This document shows positions 15,206 through 25,813 of a stretch of DNA of 64,000 nt, piece by piece. A program made the translations under genes and the position numbers. The stretch is from Streptomyces sp. TP-A0356. GTDB lineage: Bacteria; Actinomycetota; Actinomycetes; Streptomycetales; Streptomycetaceae. Position 1 is the first letter of the stretch. Each line of letters opens with the position of its first letter. The stretch spans positions 62,001-126,000 of the forward strand of contig NZ_BBZJ01000024.1 of assembly GCF_001417775.1 (NCBI RefSeq), read 5' to 3'. The notes below the pieces were generated by a model, which worked only from the letters and a program-made list of their open reading frames with translations, had not been told where the DNA came from and ran no database searches.

Positions 15206-15952
15206 CTACTCGTCCTCCGCCAGCGTCAGCTCGATGCCGCCCGCGAAGCCCGCGGAGATGTTGTAGATGAACGCGCCGAGCGTCGCGAGGGCGGTCGCCA
15301 GGACGACGTCGATGACCGCGATGATCGTCGTGAAGATCAGGACGTGCGGCAGGGACAGGAACGACTGGAGGTCGAAACCGTTGGACTCGTTCGAGCCGGT
15401 GGCCTCCGAGATCGTGCCGCCGACCGTCGAGAAGACGCCCATCGCGTCCATGACCATCCACAACACGGCCGACGCCACGATCGTGCAGATGCCGAGCGCG
15501 ATGGAGAGCAGGAAGCTGACCTTCATCACCGACCACGGGTCGGCCTTGGCCACCCTCAGACGCGCCTTGCGCGTGCGAGGGGCGGTGCGCGCGCCGGTCC
15601 GGGGCCGGCGTACGGCGCCCGCCGACGGCTGCGCCGGGTAGGCCTGCGGCGGATGGTAGGGCCCCGCGGGCTGCTGCGGCCGGCGTTCCCCCGGCAGGGG
15701 CGAGCCGGGCGGCGCGGTGGCCGCCTGGGCCGCGGCCGGCTGTGCGACCGGCGCGGGCTGCCCGGCGCCCTGAGCGGCCGGGCCCGCTCCAGCCGCCTGC
15801 TGCTGGGTGTGCGGGCCTCGGGTGTCCGTCACAGTTCCCCCCTGGGATCCATGCGTGTCGGGCGAGTGCGAGTCGGTCGCATCCGTGGCGGAGCCACGGC
15901 CGCCGCCGTCCGTTTCCGTACCGGTCGATCCGGCGCCCGTGGCTCCGCTCAC
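15206..15952 (-). CDS. DUF3566 family membrane protein, gyrase operon
   Basis: 248 residues. A long low-complexity cytoplasmic N-terminus (about 1-125; Gly/Ala/Pro/Gln-rich, then basic) is followed by a DUF3566 domain with two transmembrane helices (about 145-170 and 205-235) and the acidic end L-A-E-D-E. The family sits directly after gyrA in most Actinobacteria; its role is unknown. The GTG at 15952 has GAGGAG about 12 nt upstream and lies 18 bp after the gyrA stop, so it is the third gene of the gyrB-gyrA operon. Confidence 0.85.
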   Translation of the reverse strand: MSGATGAGSTGTETDGGGRGSATDATDSHSPDTHGSQGGTVTDTRGPHTQQQAAGAGPAAQGAGQPAPVAQPAAAQAATAPPGSPLPGERRPQQPAGPYHPPQAYPAQPSAGAVRRPRTGARTAPRTRKARLRVAKADPWSVMKVSFLLSIALGICTIVASAVLWMVMDAMGVFSTVGGTISEATGSNESNGFDLQSFLSLPHVLIFTTIIAVIDVVLATALATLGAFIYNISAGFAGGIELTLAEDE

Positions 15953-15970
15953 GCTGACTCACTCCTCGTG

Positions 15971-18565
<2,595 letters not shown>

Positions 18566-18607
18566 TGCTGGTGAAGATCCTTCCTGGTGCGGTCAGCTGA
18601 GACCGAC

Positions 18608-20668
18608 TCAGATGTCGAGGAAGCGGACGTCCTTGGCGTTGCGCTGGATGAACGCGCGGCGTGCCTCGACGTCCTCGCCCATGAGGACCGAGAAGAGGTC
18701 GTCGGCCTGGGCGGCGTCGTCGAGGGTGACCTGGCCGAGGACGCGGTGGTCCACGTCCATGGTGGTGATGCGCAGCTCCTCGGCGTTCATCTCGCCGAGA
18801 CCCTTGAAGCGCTGCACCGAGTCGTCCTTGATCCGCTTGCCGTTGCGGCGGCCCAGCTCGATCAGCGCGTCGCGCTCGCGGTCCGAGTACGCGTACTCGA
18901 AGTCGTCCCGACCCCACTTGATCTTGTACAGCGGCGGGCGGGACAGGAACACGTGCCCGGCCTCGACCAGCGGCCGCATGAAGCGGAACAGGAACGTCAG
19001 CAGCAGGGTGTTGATGTGCTGGCCGTCGACGTCGGCGTCCGCCATCAGGATGATCTTGTGATAGCGGAGCTTGGAGATGTCGAAGTCCTCGTGCACACCG
19101 GTGCCGAAGGCGGAGATCAGCGCCTGGATCTCCTGGTTCTGCAGGATCTTGTCGATCCGCGCCTTCTCCACGTTGAGGATCTTGCCGCGGATGGGGAGGA
19201 TCGCCTGGTACTGCGGGTTGCGGCCGGACTTGGCCGAGCCGCCGGCGGAGTCACCCTCGACGATGAAGATCTCGCACTTGGTGGGGTCGTTCGACTGGCA
19301 GTCGGAGAGCTTGCCCGGCAGGGACGCGGACTCCAGGAGGCCCTTGCGGCGGGTCAGGTCGCGCGCCTTGCGGGCCGCCACGCGCGCGGTGGCCGCCTGG
19401 ATGCCCTTGCGGACGATGTCCGTGGCCTCGTTCGGGTTGCGGTCCAGCCAGTCGTTGAGGTGCTCGTAGACCGCCTTCTGGACGAAGGTCTTCGCCTCCG
19501 TGTTGCCCAGCTTGGTCTTGGTCTGGCCCTCGAACTGCGGCTCGCTCAGCTTGAGCGAGATGATCGCGGTCAGGCCCTCGCGGATGTCGTCACCCGTGAG
19601 GTTGTCGTCCTTGTCGCGCAGCAGCTTCTTGTCGCGCGCGTACTTGTTGATCAGCGAGGTCAGAGCGGCGCGGAAGCCCTCTTCGTGCGTACCGCCCTCG
19701 TGGGTGTGGATGATGTTGGCGAAGGAGTACACGCCCTCGCTGTAACCGCTGTTCCACTGCATGGCGACTTCCAGGGACAGGCTCTTGTCCCTGTCCTCGG
19801 CCTCAAGGTCGATCACCGTGGGGTGCACCGCGTCTCCCTTGCGGGAGTTGAGGTACTTCACGAAGTCGACGATGCCGCCCTCGTAGTGGTACGTGACGGT
19901 CTTGACCTCGGGGGTCTCGTCCGCGCCCGCCTCGTCCGCCTTGGCCGTGGCCTTCGCCGACTCGCGCTCGTCGGTGAGCTTGATCGTCAGGCCCTTGTTG
20001 AGGAACGCCATCTCCTGGAAGCGCCGCGAGAGCGTCTCGAAGGAGTACTCGGTCGTCTCGAAGATGTCCGGGTCGGCCCAGAAGGTGACCGAGGTGCCGG
20101 TCTCGTTGGTGGGCTCGTGCCGCTGGAGCGGCGCCGTGGGGACGCCCATCTTGTAGTCCTGCGTCCAGCGGTAGCCGTCACGCTTGATCTCGACCGAGAC
20201 CTTGTTCGACAGCGCGTTCACCACGGACACGCCCACGCCGTGCAGACCGCCGGAGACGGCGTACCCGCCGCCGCCGAACTTGCCGCCCGCGTGCAGCACG
20301 GTCAGCACGATCTCGACAGCCGGCTTCTTCTCGACCGGGTGGATGTCCACCGGGATACCGCGGCCGTTGTCGATCACGCGCACGCCGCCGTCGGCGAGGA
20401 TCGTGATGTCGATGGTGTCCGCGTATCCGGCCAGCGCCTCGTCGACGGCGTTGTCGACGACCTCGTACACGAGGTGGTGAAGTCCGCGCTCACCGGTCGA
20501 ACCGATGTACATGCCGGGTCGCTTGCGGACCGCGTCCAGACCCTCGAGGACGGTGATGGCGCTGGCGTCGTACGAGGCGGAGACCTCGCCGTTCGAGGCT
20601 GTGACCTCGGCGTTTACGCCGGCGTCGGTGGACGGGATGTTCTCGTTGGGGTTGCCGGAATCGGCCAC
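18608..20668 (-). CDS. gyrB: DNA gyrase subunit B
   Basis: 686 residues from the GTG at 20668 (A-D-S-G-N-P-N-E-N), which has AGAAAGGGCG upstream; the open frame continues for 89 further codons without family similarity. The GHKL ATPase domain has E-V-V-D-N-A-V-D-E-A, D-N-G-R-G-I-P and G-L-H-G-V-G-V-S-V-V-N-A. The TOPRIM domain has E-G-D-S-A-G-G-S-A and D-A-D-V-D-G-Q-H-I. It powers strand passage with GyrA. It is the first gene of the gyrB-gyrA-DUF3566 operon and is transcribed away from recF-dciA after a 387-bp gap, which suggests its own promoter. Confidence 0.97.
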   Translation of the reverse strand: MADSGNPNENIPSTDAGVNAEVTASNGEVSASYDASAITVLEGLDAVRKRPGMYIGSTGERGLHHLVYEVVDNAVDEALAGYADTIDITILADGGVRVIDNGRGIPVDIHPVEKKPAVEIVLTVLHAGGKFGGGGYAVSGGLHGVGVSVVNALSNKVSVEIKRDGYRWTQDYKMGVPTAPLQRHEPTNETGTSVTFWADPDIFETTEYSFETLSRRFQEMAFLNKGLTIKLTDERESAKATAKADEAGADETPEVKTVTYHYEGGIVDFVKYLNSRKGDAVHPTVIDLEAEDRDKSLSLEVAMQWNSGYSEGVYSFANIIHTHEGGTHEEGFRAALTSLINKYARDKKLLRDKDDNLTGDDIREGLTAIISLKLSEPQFEGQTKTKLGNTEAKTFVQKAVYEHLNDWLDRNPNEATDIVRKGIQAATARVAARKARDLTRRKGLLESASLPGKLSDCQSNDPTKCEIFIVEGDSAGGSAKSGRNPQYQAILPIRGKILNVEKARIDKILQNQEIQALISAFGTGVHEDFDISKLRYHKIILMADADVDGQHINTLLLTFLFRFMRPLVEAGHVFLSRPPLYKIKWGRDDFEYAYSDRERDALIELGRRNGKRIKDDSVQRFKGLGEMNAEELRITTMDVDHRVLGQVTLDDAAQADDLFSVLMGEDVEARRAFIQRNAKDVRFLDI

Positions 20669-21055
20669 GAAGCGCCCTTTCTGGCACAGCACGAGCCGGG
20701 CTCGTCGGCGGGTTGCCGGAGCGGCTGCGGCATGTTGCGTTGGTAAGCCTTGATCAGCGTTGCTCAGCTTGTCCCGGACGGTCCCCACGATCGGGGCGGG
20801 ATTGTCTCCCAGTCTACCGGTAGCGCCGACAGTGATGGGGGTTTGCGGGTACCTGAGTCCGCATGTGCCGCCCTCAACCGGTCTCGGCCGACTCCCTATA
20901 TGCGGAGCGGGGCTCCAAGAGGCTCTGAGCGGCACTCAGCGCTTCTGGCTGTCAACCCTTGGCTACTTCGGAGTCAGGTCGGTCTTCGCGACCGCACGCG
21001 GGCGCGCGCAAAGGGCCGCCCGCGCCTGCTGCGAGCGGCCGTGGAGTGATGTCTG
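20669..21055. other. Intergenic region upstream of gyrB, no gene seen
   Basis: 387 bp between dciA and gyrB, both on the minus strand. It should carry the gyrB promoter. A TTGACA hexamer on the minus strand (near 20950) lacks a clear -10 partner, and a TAGACT hexamer near 20810 lacks a clear -35. Only a weak 6-bp stem follows dciA. I see no coding sequence. Confidence 0.5.
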
Positions 21056-21589
21056 TCACCCGTAGGTGTCACCGGGCCCCGTGCTGCCCGGGGCGCGCAG
21101 GGGGCCGAACCGACGGACGGGTCCGCCGGGGCCGTGGACCTTGATCAGCCGGACCGTGCCGTGGCCGAGGTCCTCGTTGAGGCGCGCGACCAGCTGCGGG
21201 GCCAGCAGCCGCAGCTGCGTCGCCCACGCCGTCGAGTCGCACAGCACGGTCAGGACGCGCTCGTCCTCGTCGTACCTCTGCGGGACGCAGTGCTTGGCCA
21301 GGTCCTCGCCGACGATCTGCGGCCAGCGGCCCATCACGCCGCCCACCGCGGCCGGGGTCTCCCAGCCGCGCTCGGTGATCAACCGGTTGATGGCCGCGCC
21401 GAGCGCCATGGGGTCGCGGCCGTCGGCGCGTGCGCCGGAGCGCAGGCCACCGCGCCGCGCCTGCTTCTTCTGCTGCGCCGCGTCCCCCCGCGCGCGTGCC
21501 TGTTCCTTCGCGGCCCTGAGCGCCACGCGCGCGAGATCCACACCCGACAGCTCGGGCGTCTTCTTCGGTGCGGGTTCGTCGCTGCTCAT
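21056..21589 (-). CDS. dciA: DciA-like DUF721 protein
   Basis: 177 residues. The N-terminal half is basic and disordered (Lys/Arg/Ala/Gln); the C-terminal half has the DUF721/DciA domain with W-P-Q-I-V-G-E-D-L-A-K-H-C, V-L-C-D-S-T-A-W-A-T-Q-L-R-L-L and V-R-L-I-K-V-H-G-P. DciA proteins help load the replicative helicase in bacteria that lack DnaC or DnaI, and dnaB is in this window with no dnaC/dnaI seen. The ATG overlaps the recF stop by 4 nt, so translation is coupled. Confidence 0.9.
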   Translation of the reverse strand: MSSDEPAPKKTPELSGVDLARVALRAAKEQARARGDAAQQKKQARRGGLRSGARADGRDPMALGAAINRLITERGWETPAAVGGVMGRWPQIVGEDLAKHCVPQRYDEDERVLTVLCDSTAWATQLRLLAPQLVARLNEDLGHGTVRLIKVHGPGGPVRRFGPLRAPGSTGPGDTYG

Positions 21590-22707
21590 GCGCGCTCCAC
21601 GATGCCCTCGGACACGGCGTACCGTGCGCCCGTCAGTACGTGCGGTACGTCGTCGTCGACCGCGGCGGTCACCAGGACCTGCTCCCCGGGCGCGACCAGC
21701 TCGGCCAGGCGTTCGCGGCGGCGGCTGTCCAGCTCGGCGAACACGTCGTCGAGGACGAGCACCGGCTCGTTGCCCTCCGCGCGCAGGAGGTCGTACGACG
21801 CCAGGCGCAGCGCCAGCGCGTAGGACCAGGACTCGCCGTGGGAGGCGTACCCCTTGGCGGGCAGCTGACCGAGCTTGAGCAGCAGATCGTCCCGATGGGG
21901 TCCGACCAGGGTGACGCCGCGCTCGATCTCCTGCTTGCGGGCGTCGGCGAGTGCGGCCATCAACTGGTCGTGCAGGTCCTCGCGGGTGTGGGCCTCACCC
22001 GGCGCGGACGGCTTGTACTCCAGGGCGACCGGGCCGCCGCCGGGCGCCAGCCGCTCGTACGCCTTGTCGGCGAGCGGCTGGATCGTGGCGATCAGATCGA
22101 GGCGCTGGGCGAGCAGTTCCGCGCCCGCGCGCGCGAGGTGCTGGTCCCAGACGTCCAGGGTGGAGAGATCCATGGACCGGCCCCCGTGGCGGCGGGCCAG
22201 CGCGGCCGTCTTGAGGAGGGTGTTGCGCTGCTTGAGCACCCGGTCGTAGTCGGAGCGGACGCCCGCCATCCGCGGGGAACGGGCGGTGATCAGCTCGTCC
22301 AGGAAGCGACGCCGCTCACCGGGGTCACCCTTGACCAGCGCGAGGTCCTCGGGCGCGAACAGCACGCTCCGCACGATGCCCAGCACGTCACGGGGCCTGA
22401 CCTGGGAGGATCTGTTGATGCGGGCGCGGTTGGCCTTGCCGGGGTTCAGCTCCAGCTCGACCAGCTGCTGCCGCTCGCCCTGGCGGACGGCCGCCCGGAT
22501 GATCGCGCGATCGGCTCCCATCCGGACCAGGGGGGCGTCGGAGGAGACGCGGTGGCTGCCGAGCGTGGCGAGATAGCCGACCGCCTCGACGAGGTTCGTC
22601 TTACCCTGGCCGTTGGGTCCGACGAAGGCGGTGACACCCGGGTCGAGCGGGACCTCGACCCGGGCGTACGAGCGGAAGTCGGCCAGCGACAGGTGCGTGA
22701 CGTGCAT
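21586..22707 (-). CDS. recF: DNA replication and repair protein RecF
   Basis: 373 residues, the usual length. It shows the SMC-like ATPase features: Walker A G-P-N-G-Q-G-K-T-N near residue 30, an ABC signature region S-H-G-E-S-W-S-Y-A and Walker B P-V-L-V-L-D-D-V-F-A-E-L-D. It helps load RecA at single-strand gaps. It lies between gnd and dciA on the minus strand; its stop overlaps the dciA start. Confidence 0.97.
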   Translation of the reverse strand: MHVTHLSLADFRSYARVEVPLDPGVTAFVGPNGQGKTNLVEAVGYLATLGSHRVSSDAPLVRMGADRAIIRAAVRQGERQQLVELELNPGKANRARINRSSQVRPRDVLGIVRSVLFAPEDLALVKGDPGERRRFLDELITARSPRMAGVRSDYDRVLKQRNTLLKTAALARRHGGRSMDLSTLDVWDQHLARAGAELLAQRLDLIATIQPLADKAYERLAPGGGPVALEYKPSAPGEAHTREDLHDQLMAALADARKQEIERGVTLVGPHRDDLLLKLGQLPAKGYASHGESWSYALALRLASYDLLRAEGNEPVLVLDDVFAELDSRRRERLAELVAPGEQVLVTAAVDDDVPHVLTGARYAVSEGIVERA

Positions 22708-22759
22708 GCTTGTTCGCCGACCTCCCCCAGGGTTGTGGACCGCCGGGCGGCCCTGTGGA

Positions 22760-23635
22760 CTACTTCTTCTCGACCGCGTGGCCGCCGAACTGGTTGCGCA
22801 GCGCCGCGATCATCTTCATCTGCGGGGAGTCGTCCTGCCGCGAGCTGAAGCGCGCGAACAGGGACGCCGTGATCGCGGGCAGCGGTACCGCGTGGTCGAT
22901 GGCCGCCTCGACGGTCCAGCGGCCCTCGCCGGAGTCCGCGGCCCAGCCACGCAGCTTGTCCAGGTGCTCGTCCTCGTCCAGGGCGTTGACCGCGAGGTCC
23001 AGCAGCCAGGAGCGGATCACCGTGCCTTCCTGCCAGGAACGGAAGACCTCGCGCACGTTCTCCACGGAGTCGACTCGCTCCAGCAGCTCCCAGCCCTCGG
23101 CGTAGGCCTGCATCATCGCGTACTCGATGCCGTTGTGGACCATCTTCGCGAAGTGGCCCGCGCCGACCTTGCCCGCGTGCACCGCGCCGAACGCGCCTTC
23201 GGGCTTGAGGGCGTCGAAGATCGGCTGCACCTTGGCGACGTTCCCGGCGTCGCCGCCGTACATCAGCGCGTAGCCGTTCTGCAGGCCCCAGACGCCGCCG
23301 GAGACACCGCAGTCGACGAAGCCTATGCCCTTGGCCGCCAGCTCCTCGGCGTGCTTCTCGTCGTCCGTCCAGCGCGAGTTCCCGCCGTCCACGACGACAT
23401 CACCGGGCTCCAGCAGCTCGGCCAGCTCGTCGATCGTGGACTGGGTGGGGGCACCGGCCGGGACCATCACCCACACCACGCGCGGGCCCGCGAGCTTGCC
23501 CACAAGCTCTTCGAGGCTGTGGACATCGGCGAGGTCCGGGTTGCGGTCGTATCCGATGACGGTGTGGCCTGCGCGGCGGATGCGCTCGCGCATGTTGCCG
23601 CCCATCTTGCCGAGGCCGACGAGACCGAGCTCCAT
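22760..23635 (-). CDS. gnd: 6-phosphogluconate dehydrogenase, decarboxylating (short type)
   Basis: 291 residues, the short actinobacterial/Gram-positive type. It has the NAD(P) fold G-L-V-G-L-G-K-M-G-G-N-M at the N-terminus, the substrate motif D-C-G-V-S-G-G-V-W-G and the catalytic K-V-G-A-G-H-F-A-K-M-V-H-N-G. It converts 6-phosphogluconate to ribulose 5-phosphate and CO2 in the pentose phosphate pathway. Its position between dnaN and recF is a known Streptomyces feature; no metabolic neighbours are present. The ATG start lies 187 bp after the dnaN stop. Confidence 0.94.
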   Translation of the reverse strand: MELGLVGLGKMGGNMRERIRRAGHTVIGYDRNPDLADVHSLEELVGKLAGPRVVWVMVPAGAPTQSTIDELAELLEPGDVVVDGGNSRWTDDEKHAEELAAKGIGFVDCGVSGGVWGLQNGYALMYGGDAGNVAKVQPIFDALKPEGAFGAVHAGKVGAGHFAKMVHNGIEYAMMQAYAEGWELLERVDSVENVREVFRSWQEGTVIRSWLLDLAVNALDEDEHLDKLRGWAADSGEGRWTVEAAIDHAVPLPAITASLFARFSSRQDDSPQMKMIAALRNQFGGHAVEKK

Positions 23636-23822
23636 CAGTTGTTCCTTAGGTTGCGACGTGGCATGAGGGCACTTTCGTACCTGCGTCCGAGCCTAAACCC
23701 GGCCCCTCGCGCACACCTGTGGGCATACGCGCTCATACGACATAGGCCCCGACCTGCGGTTTCGCCGGGTGGGCCCGGTGATCCACCGGGCCCATCGGAC
23801 GCTGTGGACGGCCGTCGGCCGC

Positions 23823-24953
23823 TCAGCCGCTGAGTCGCACCGGCATGATCAGGTACTTGTACGCCTCGTCCGCCTCGGCGTCCATGGCCGGCTTGCCGCT
23901 GAGCAGCGCGGGCTTCGTGGACGTCGTGAAGGACAACTGGGCCACCGGGGAGTCGATGGCGCTGAGGCCGTCGAGCAGGAAGGTCGGGTTGAAGGCGATC
24001 GAGATGTCGTCGCCCTCCAGCTGCGCGTCGACCCTCTCCACAGCCTGTGCGTCGTCGCTGGAGCCGGCCTCCAGGATCAGCACGCCCTGCTCGAAGCTGA
24101 GCCGCACCGGGGTGTTGCGCTCGGCGACGAGGGCAACGCGCTTGACGGCCTCCACGAAGGGGGCGGTCTCGATGGTGGCGATGGAGTTGAACTCCGTCGG
24201 GAACAGCGTGCGGTACTTCGGCAGGTCGCCCTCGAGGAGACGGGTCGTGGTGCGCCGCCCGGCGCCCTCGAAGCCGATCAGGCCCTCGCCGGCGCCCGAG
24301 CCGGACAGCGCCAGAATCACGCTGTCGCCGCTGGTCAGGGCCTTGGCGGTGTCCAGGAGCGTCTTGGCGGGCACCAGGGCGACCGCGGACGCCTCCGGGT
24401 TCTCCGGCTTCCAAAGGAACTCGCGGACCGCGAAGCGGTAGCGGTCGGTGGAGGCCAGCGTGACCGTGTCGCCCTCGATCTCGATGCGCACACCGGTGAG
24501 GACGGGCAGCGTGTCGTCGCGGCCGGCGGCGATGGCGACCTGCTGCACGGCGGAGGCGAAGACCTCGCCCGGGACCGTGCCCGTCGCGTTCGGCATCTGG
24601 GGAAGCGCCGGGTACTCCTCCACAGGGAGGGTGTGGAGGGTGAACCGCGAGGTGCCGCAGACCACCGTCGCTCGTACACCGTCTGTGGAAATCTCCACCG
24701 GGCGGTTGGGGAGGGCGCGGGAGATGTCGGCCAGGAGGCGGCCGGAGACGAGGACCGTGCCCTCCTCCTCGACCTCCGCCTCCACGGACACCCGCGCCGA
24801 GACCTCGTAGTCGAAGCTGGACAGGCTCAGCTGGCCGTCCTCGGCCTTCAGCAGCAGGCCCGCGAGGACAGGCGCCGGCGGACGGGCCGGGAGGCTGCGC
24901 GCCGCCCAGGCCACTGCCTCCGCGAGTACGTCGCGTTCCACCCGGATCTTCAC
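23823..24953 (-). CDS. dnaN: DNA polymerase III beta sliding clamp
   Basis: 376 residues starting (GTG)KIRVERDVLAEAVAW at 24953, the normal length. The open frame runs on for 129 further codons upstream but enters oriC and has no family similarity. The three beta-clamp domains end with Y-L-I-M-P-V-R-L-S-G, the conserved C-terminus. It tethers the replicative polymerase to DNA. It lies on the opposite side of oriC from dnaA and reads away from it. Confidence 0.97.
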   Translation of the reverse strand: MKIRVERDVLAEAVAWAARSLPARPPAPVLAGLLLKAEDGQLSLSSFDYEVSARVSVEAEVEEEGTVLVSGRLLADISRALPNRPVEISTDGVRATVVCGTSRFTLHTLPVEEYPALPQMPNATGTVPGEVFASAVQQVAIAAGRDDTLPVLTGVRIEIEGDTVTLASTDRYRFAVREFLWKPENPEASAVALVPAKTLLDTAKALTSGDSVILALSGSGAGEGLIGFEGAGRRTTTRLLEGDLPKYRTLFPTEFNSIATIETAPFVEAVKRVALVAERNTPVRLSFEQGVLILEAGSSDDAQAVERVDAQLEGDDISIAFNPTFLLDGLSAIDSPVAQLSFTTSTKPALLSGKPAMDAEADEAYKYLIMPVRLSG

Positions 24954-25756
24954 CGTAAGCCGCCTCCTGCTGTTGCCGGCGTTCTCGCCCTGCTTCGCCT
25001 TCGTCGTCTGACTCGGTGTCGCCGGTCCCTGTGAGGGGAAGGACACCGGGGACCAGTCTGACGCACGGCACTGACAGTAGATGCCTCTCGGGGTCAAGTC
25101 GTGACGAGGGGCGGTCGGGAGCCGGAGAGCGAGTTGTGCACAGGACCCGCTTCGAAACGAAATCCCAGCTCTCTCTAGTTGGGAGTAGTAGTAGGGCCTG
25201 TGGATACCGTGGATAACCGCGTTTCCCCAGCTCAGCGGCAAGATTTTGTCCACGGGCCCTGTGGGTACGAGCGGTGGACAACCAGGTGTCTCTGTGGAGA
25301 ACAGAAAGTTCTGCACACCCCGTGCACAGCCGTGGGGCACTTCTCCCCAACGCCGTCCCCAGCTTTACCCACCTTTCCCACAGGCCACCCCGGCACCTTG
25401 GTGTGACGCCTTTCACTCGGCCCGGTGAGAAGCGGCGTCGCGTTGCCGAACAGTGGACAGGCCTGTGGAGAAGCTCGGGATCACTGGGGACAACCGGCGC
25501 CGACCTGTGGGCCGCCGGTGGACAACTTCGCGCACCGCCTGTGGATCCTCTCGCCGTCCACAGTCTGTGGAGATCGTTCGTCCACCGATCCACAGGGGGC
25601 TGAACTGGGCTGATCGTCTTTCAACCGCACAGCCTGTGGACACCGTCTGGACAACTCCGCAGTCCCCAGGATGTGGACGCAAGAAAGTCTCCGGATCTGT
25701 GGAGAGTGGCCGTAACCCGGCAGGTATTCGAACAGCGGGTGGCGGGGGAACGACGA
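24954..25756. other. Chromosomal replication origin oriC
   Basis: The non-coding region between dnaA and dnaN holds about 19 DnaA-box-like nonamers (consensus TTGTCCACA) in both orientations. Near dnaN: 25134-25142, 25199-25207, 25208-25216, 25246-25254, 25273-25281, 25293-25301. Near dnaA: 25452-25460, 25464-25472, 25485-25493, 25517-25525, 25540-25548, 25554-25562, 25566-25574, 25578-25586, 25586-25594, 25635-25643, 25646-25654, 25672-25680, 25698-25706. A box-poor spacer (about 25310-25450) divides two clusters, as in known Streptomyces origins. Box-to-box spacing is often 3-15 bp. There is no long AT-rich stretch; the most AT-rich run is near 25151-25195. Confidence 0.93.
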
Positions 25757-25791
25757 AGGGCGCCCCCGGGATCTCCTCCCGAGGGCGCCCT
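25757..25791 (-). terminator. Terminator of dnaA
   Basis: A 14-bp stem with one mismatch (25757-25770 with 25778-25791) and a 7-nt loop lies 23 bp after the dnaA stop and keeps dnaA transcription out of oriC. Confidence 0.8.
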
Positions 25792-25813
25792 CAGTGCTGT
25801 GCGCGCGCCGCCG

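Noticed and set aside
18587..20746. 719-codon open frame opposite gyrB (and a similar 601-codon one opposite gyrA, 16769-18574)
   Set aside because: They mirror highly conserved gyrase codons; in high-GC DNA the opposite strand is often stop-free. The peptides are rich in Val/Leu/Arg/Asp shadows with no domain.
24954..25340. Upstream extension of dnaN into oriC
   Set aside because: The frame is open, but the added residues lack similarity and overlap DnaA boxes; the GTG at 24953 gives the normal clamp length and start.
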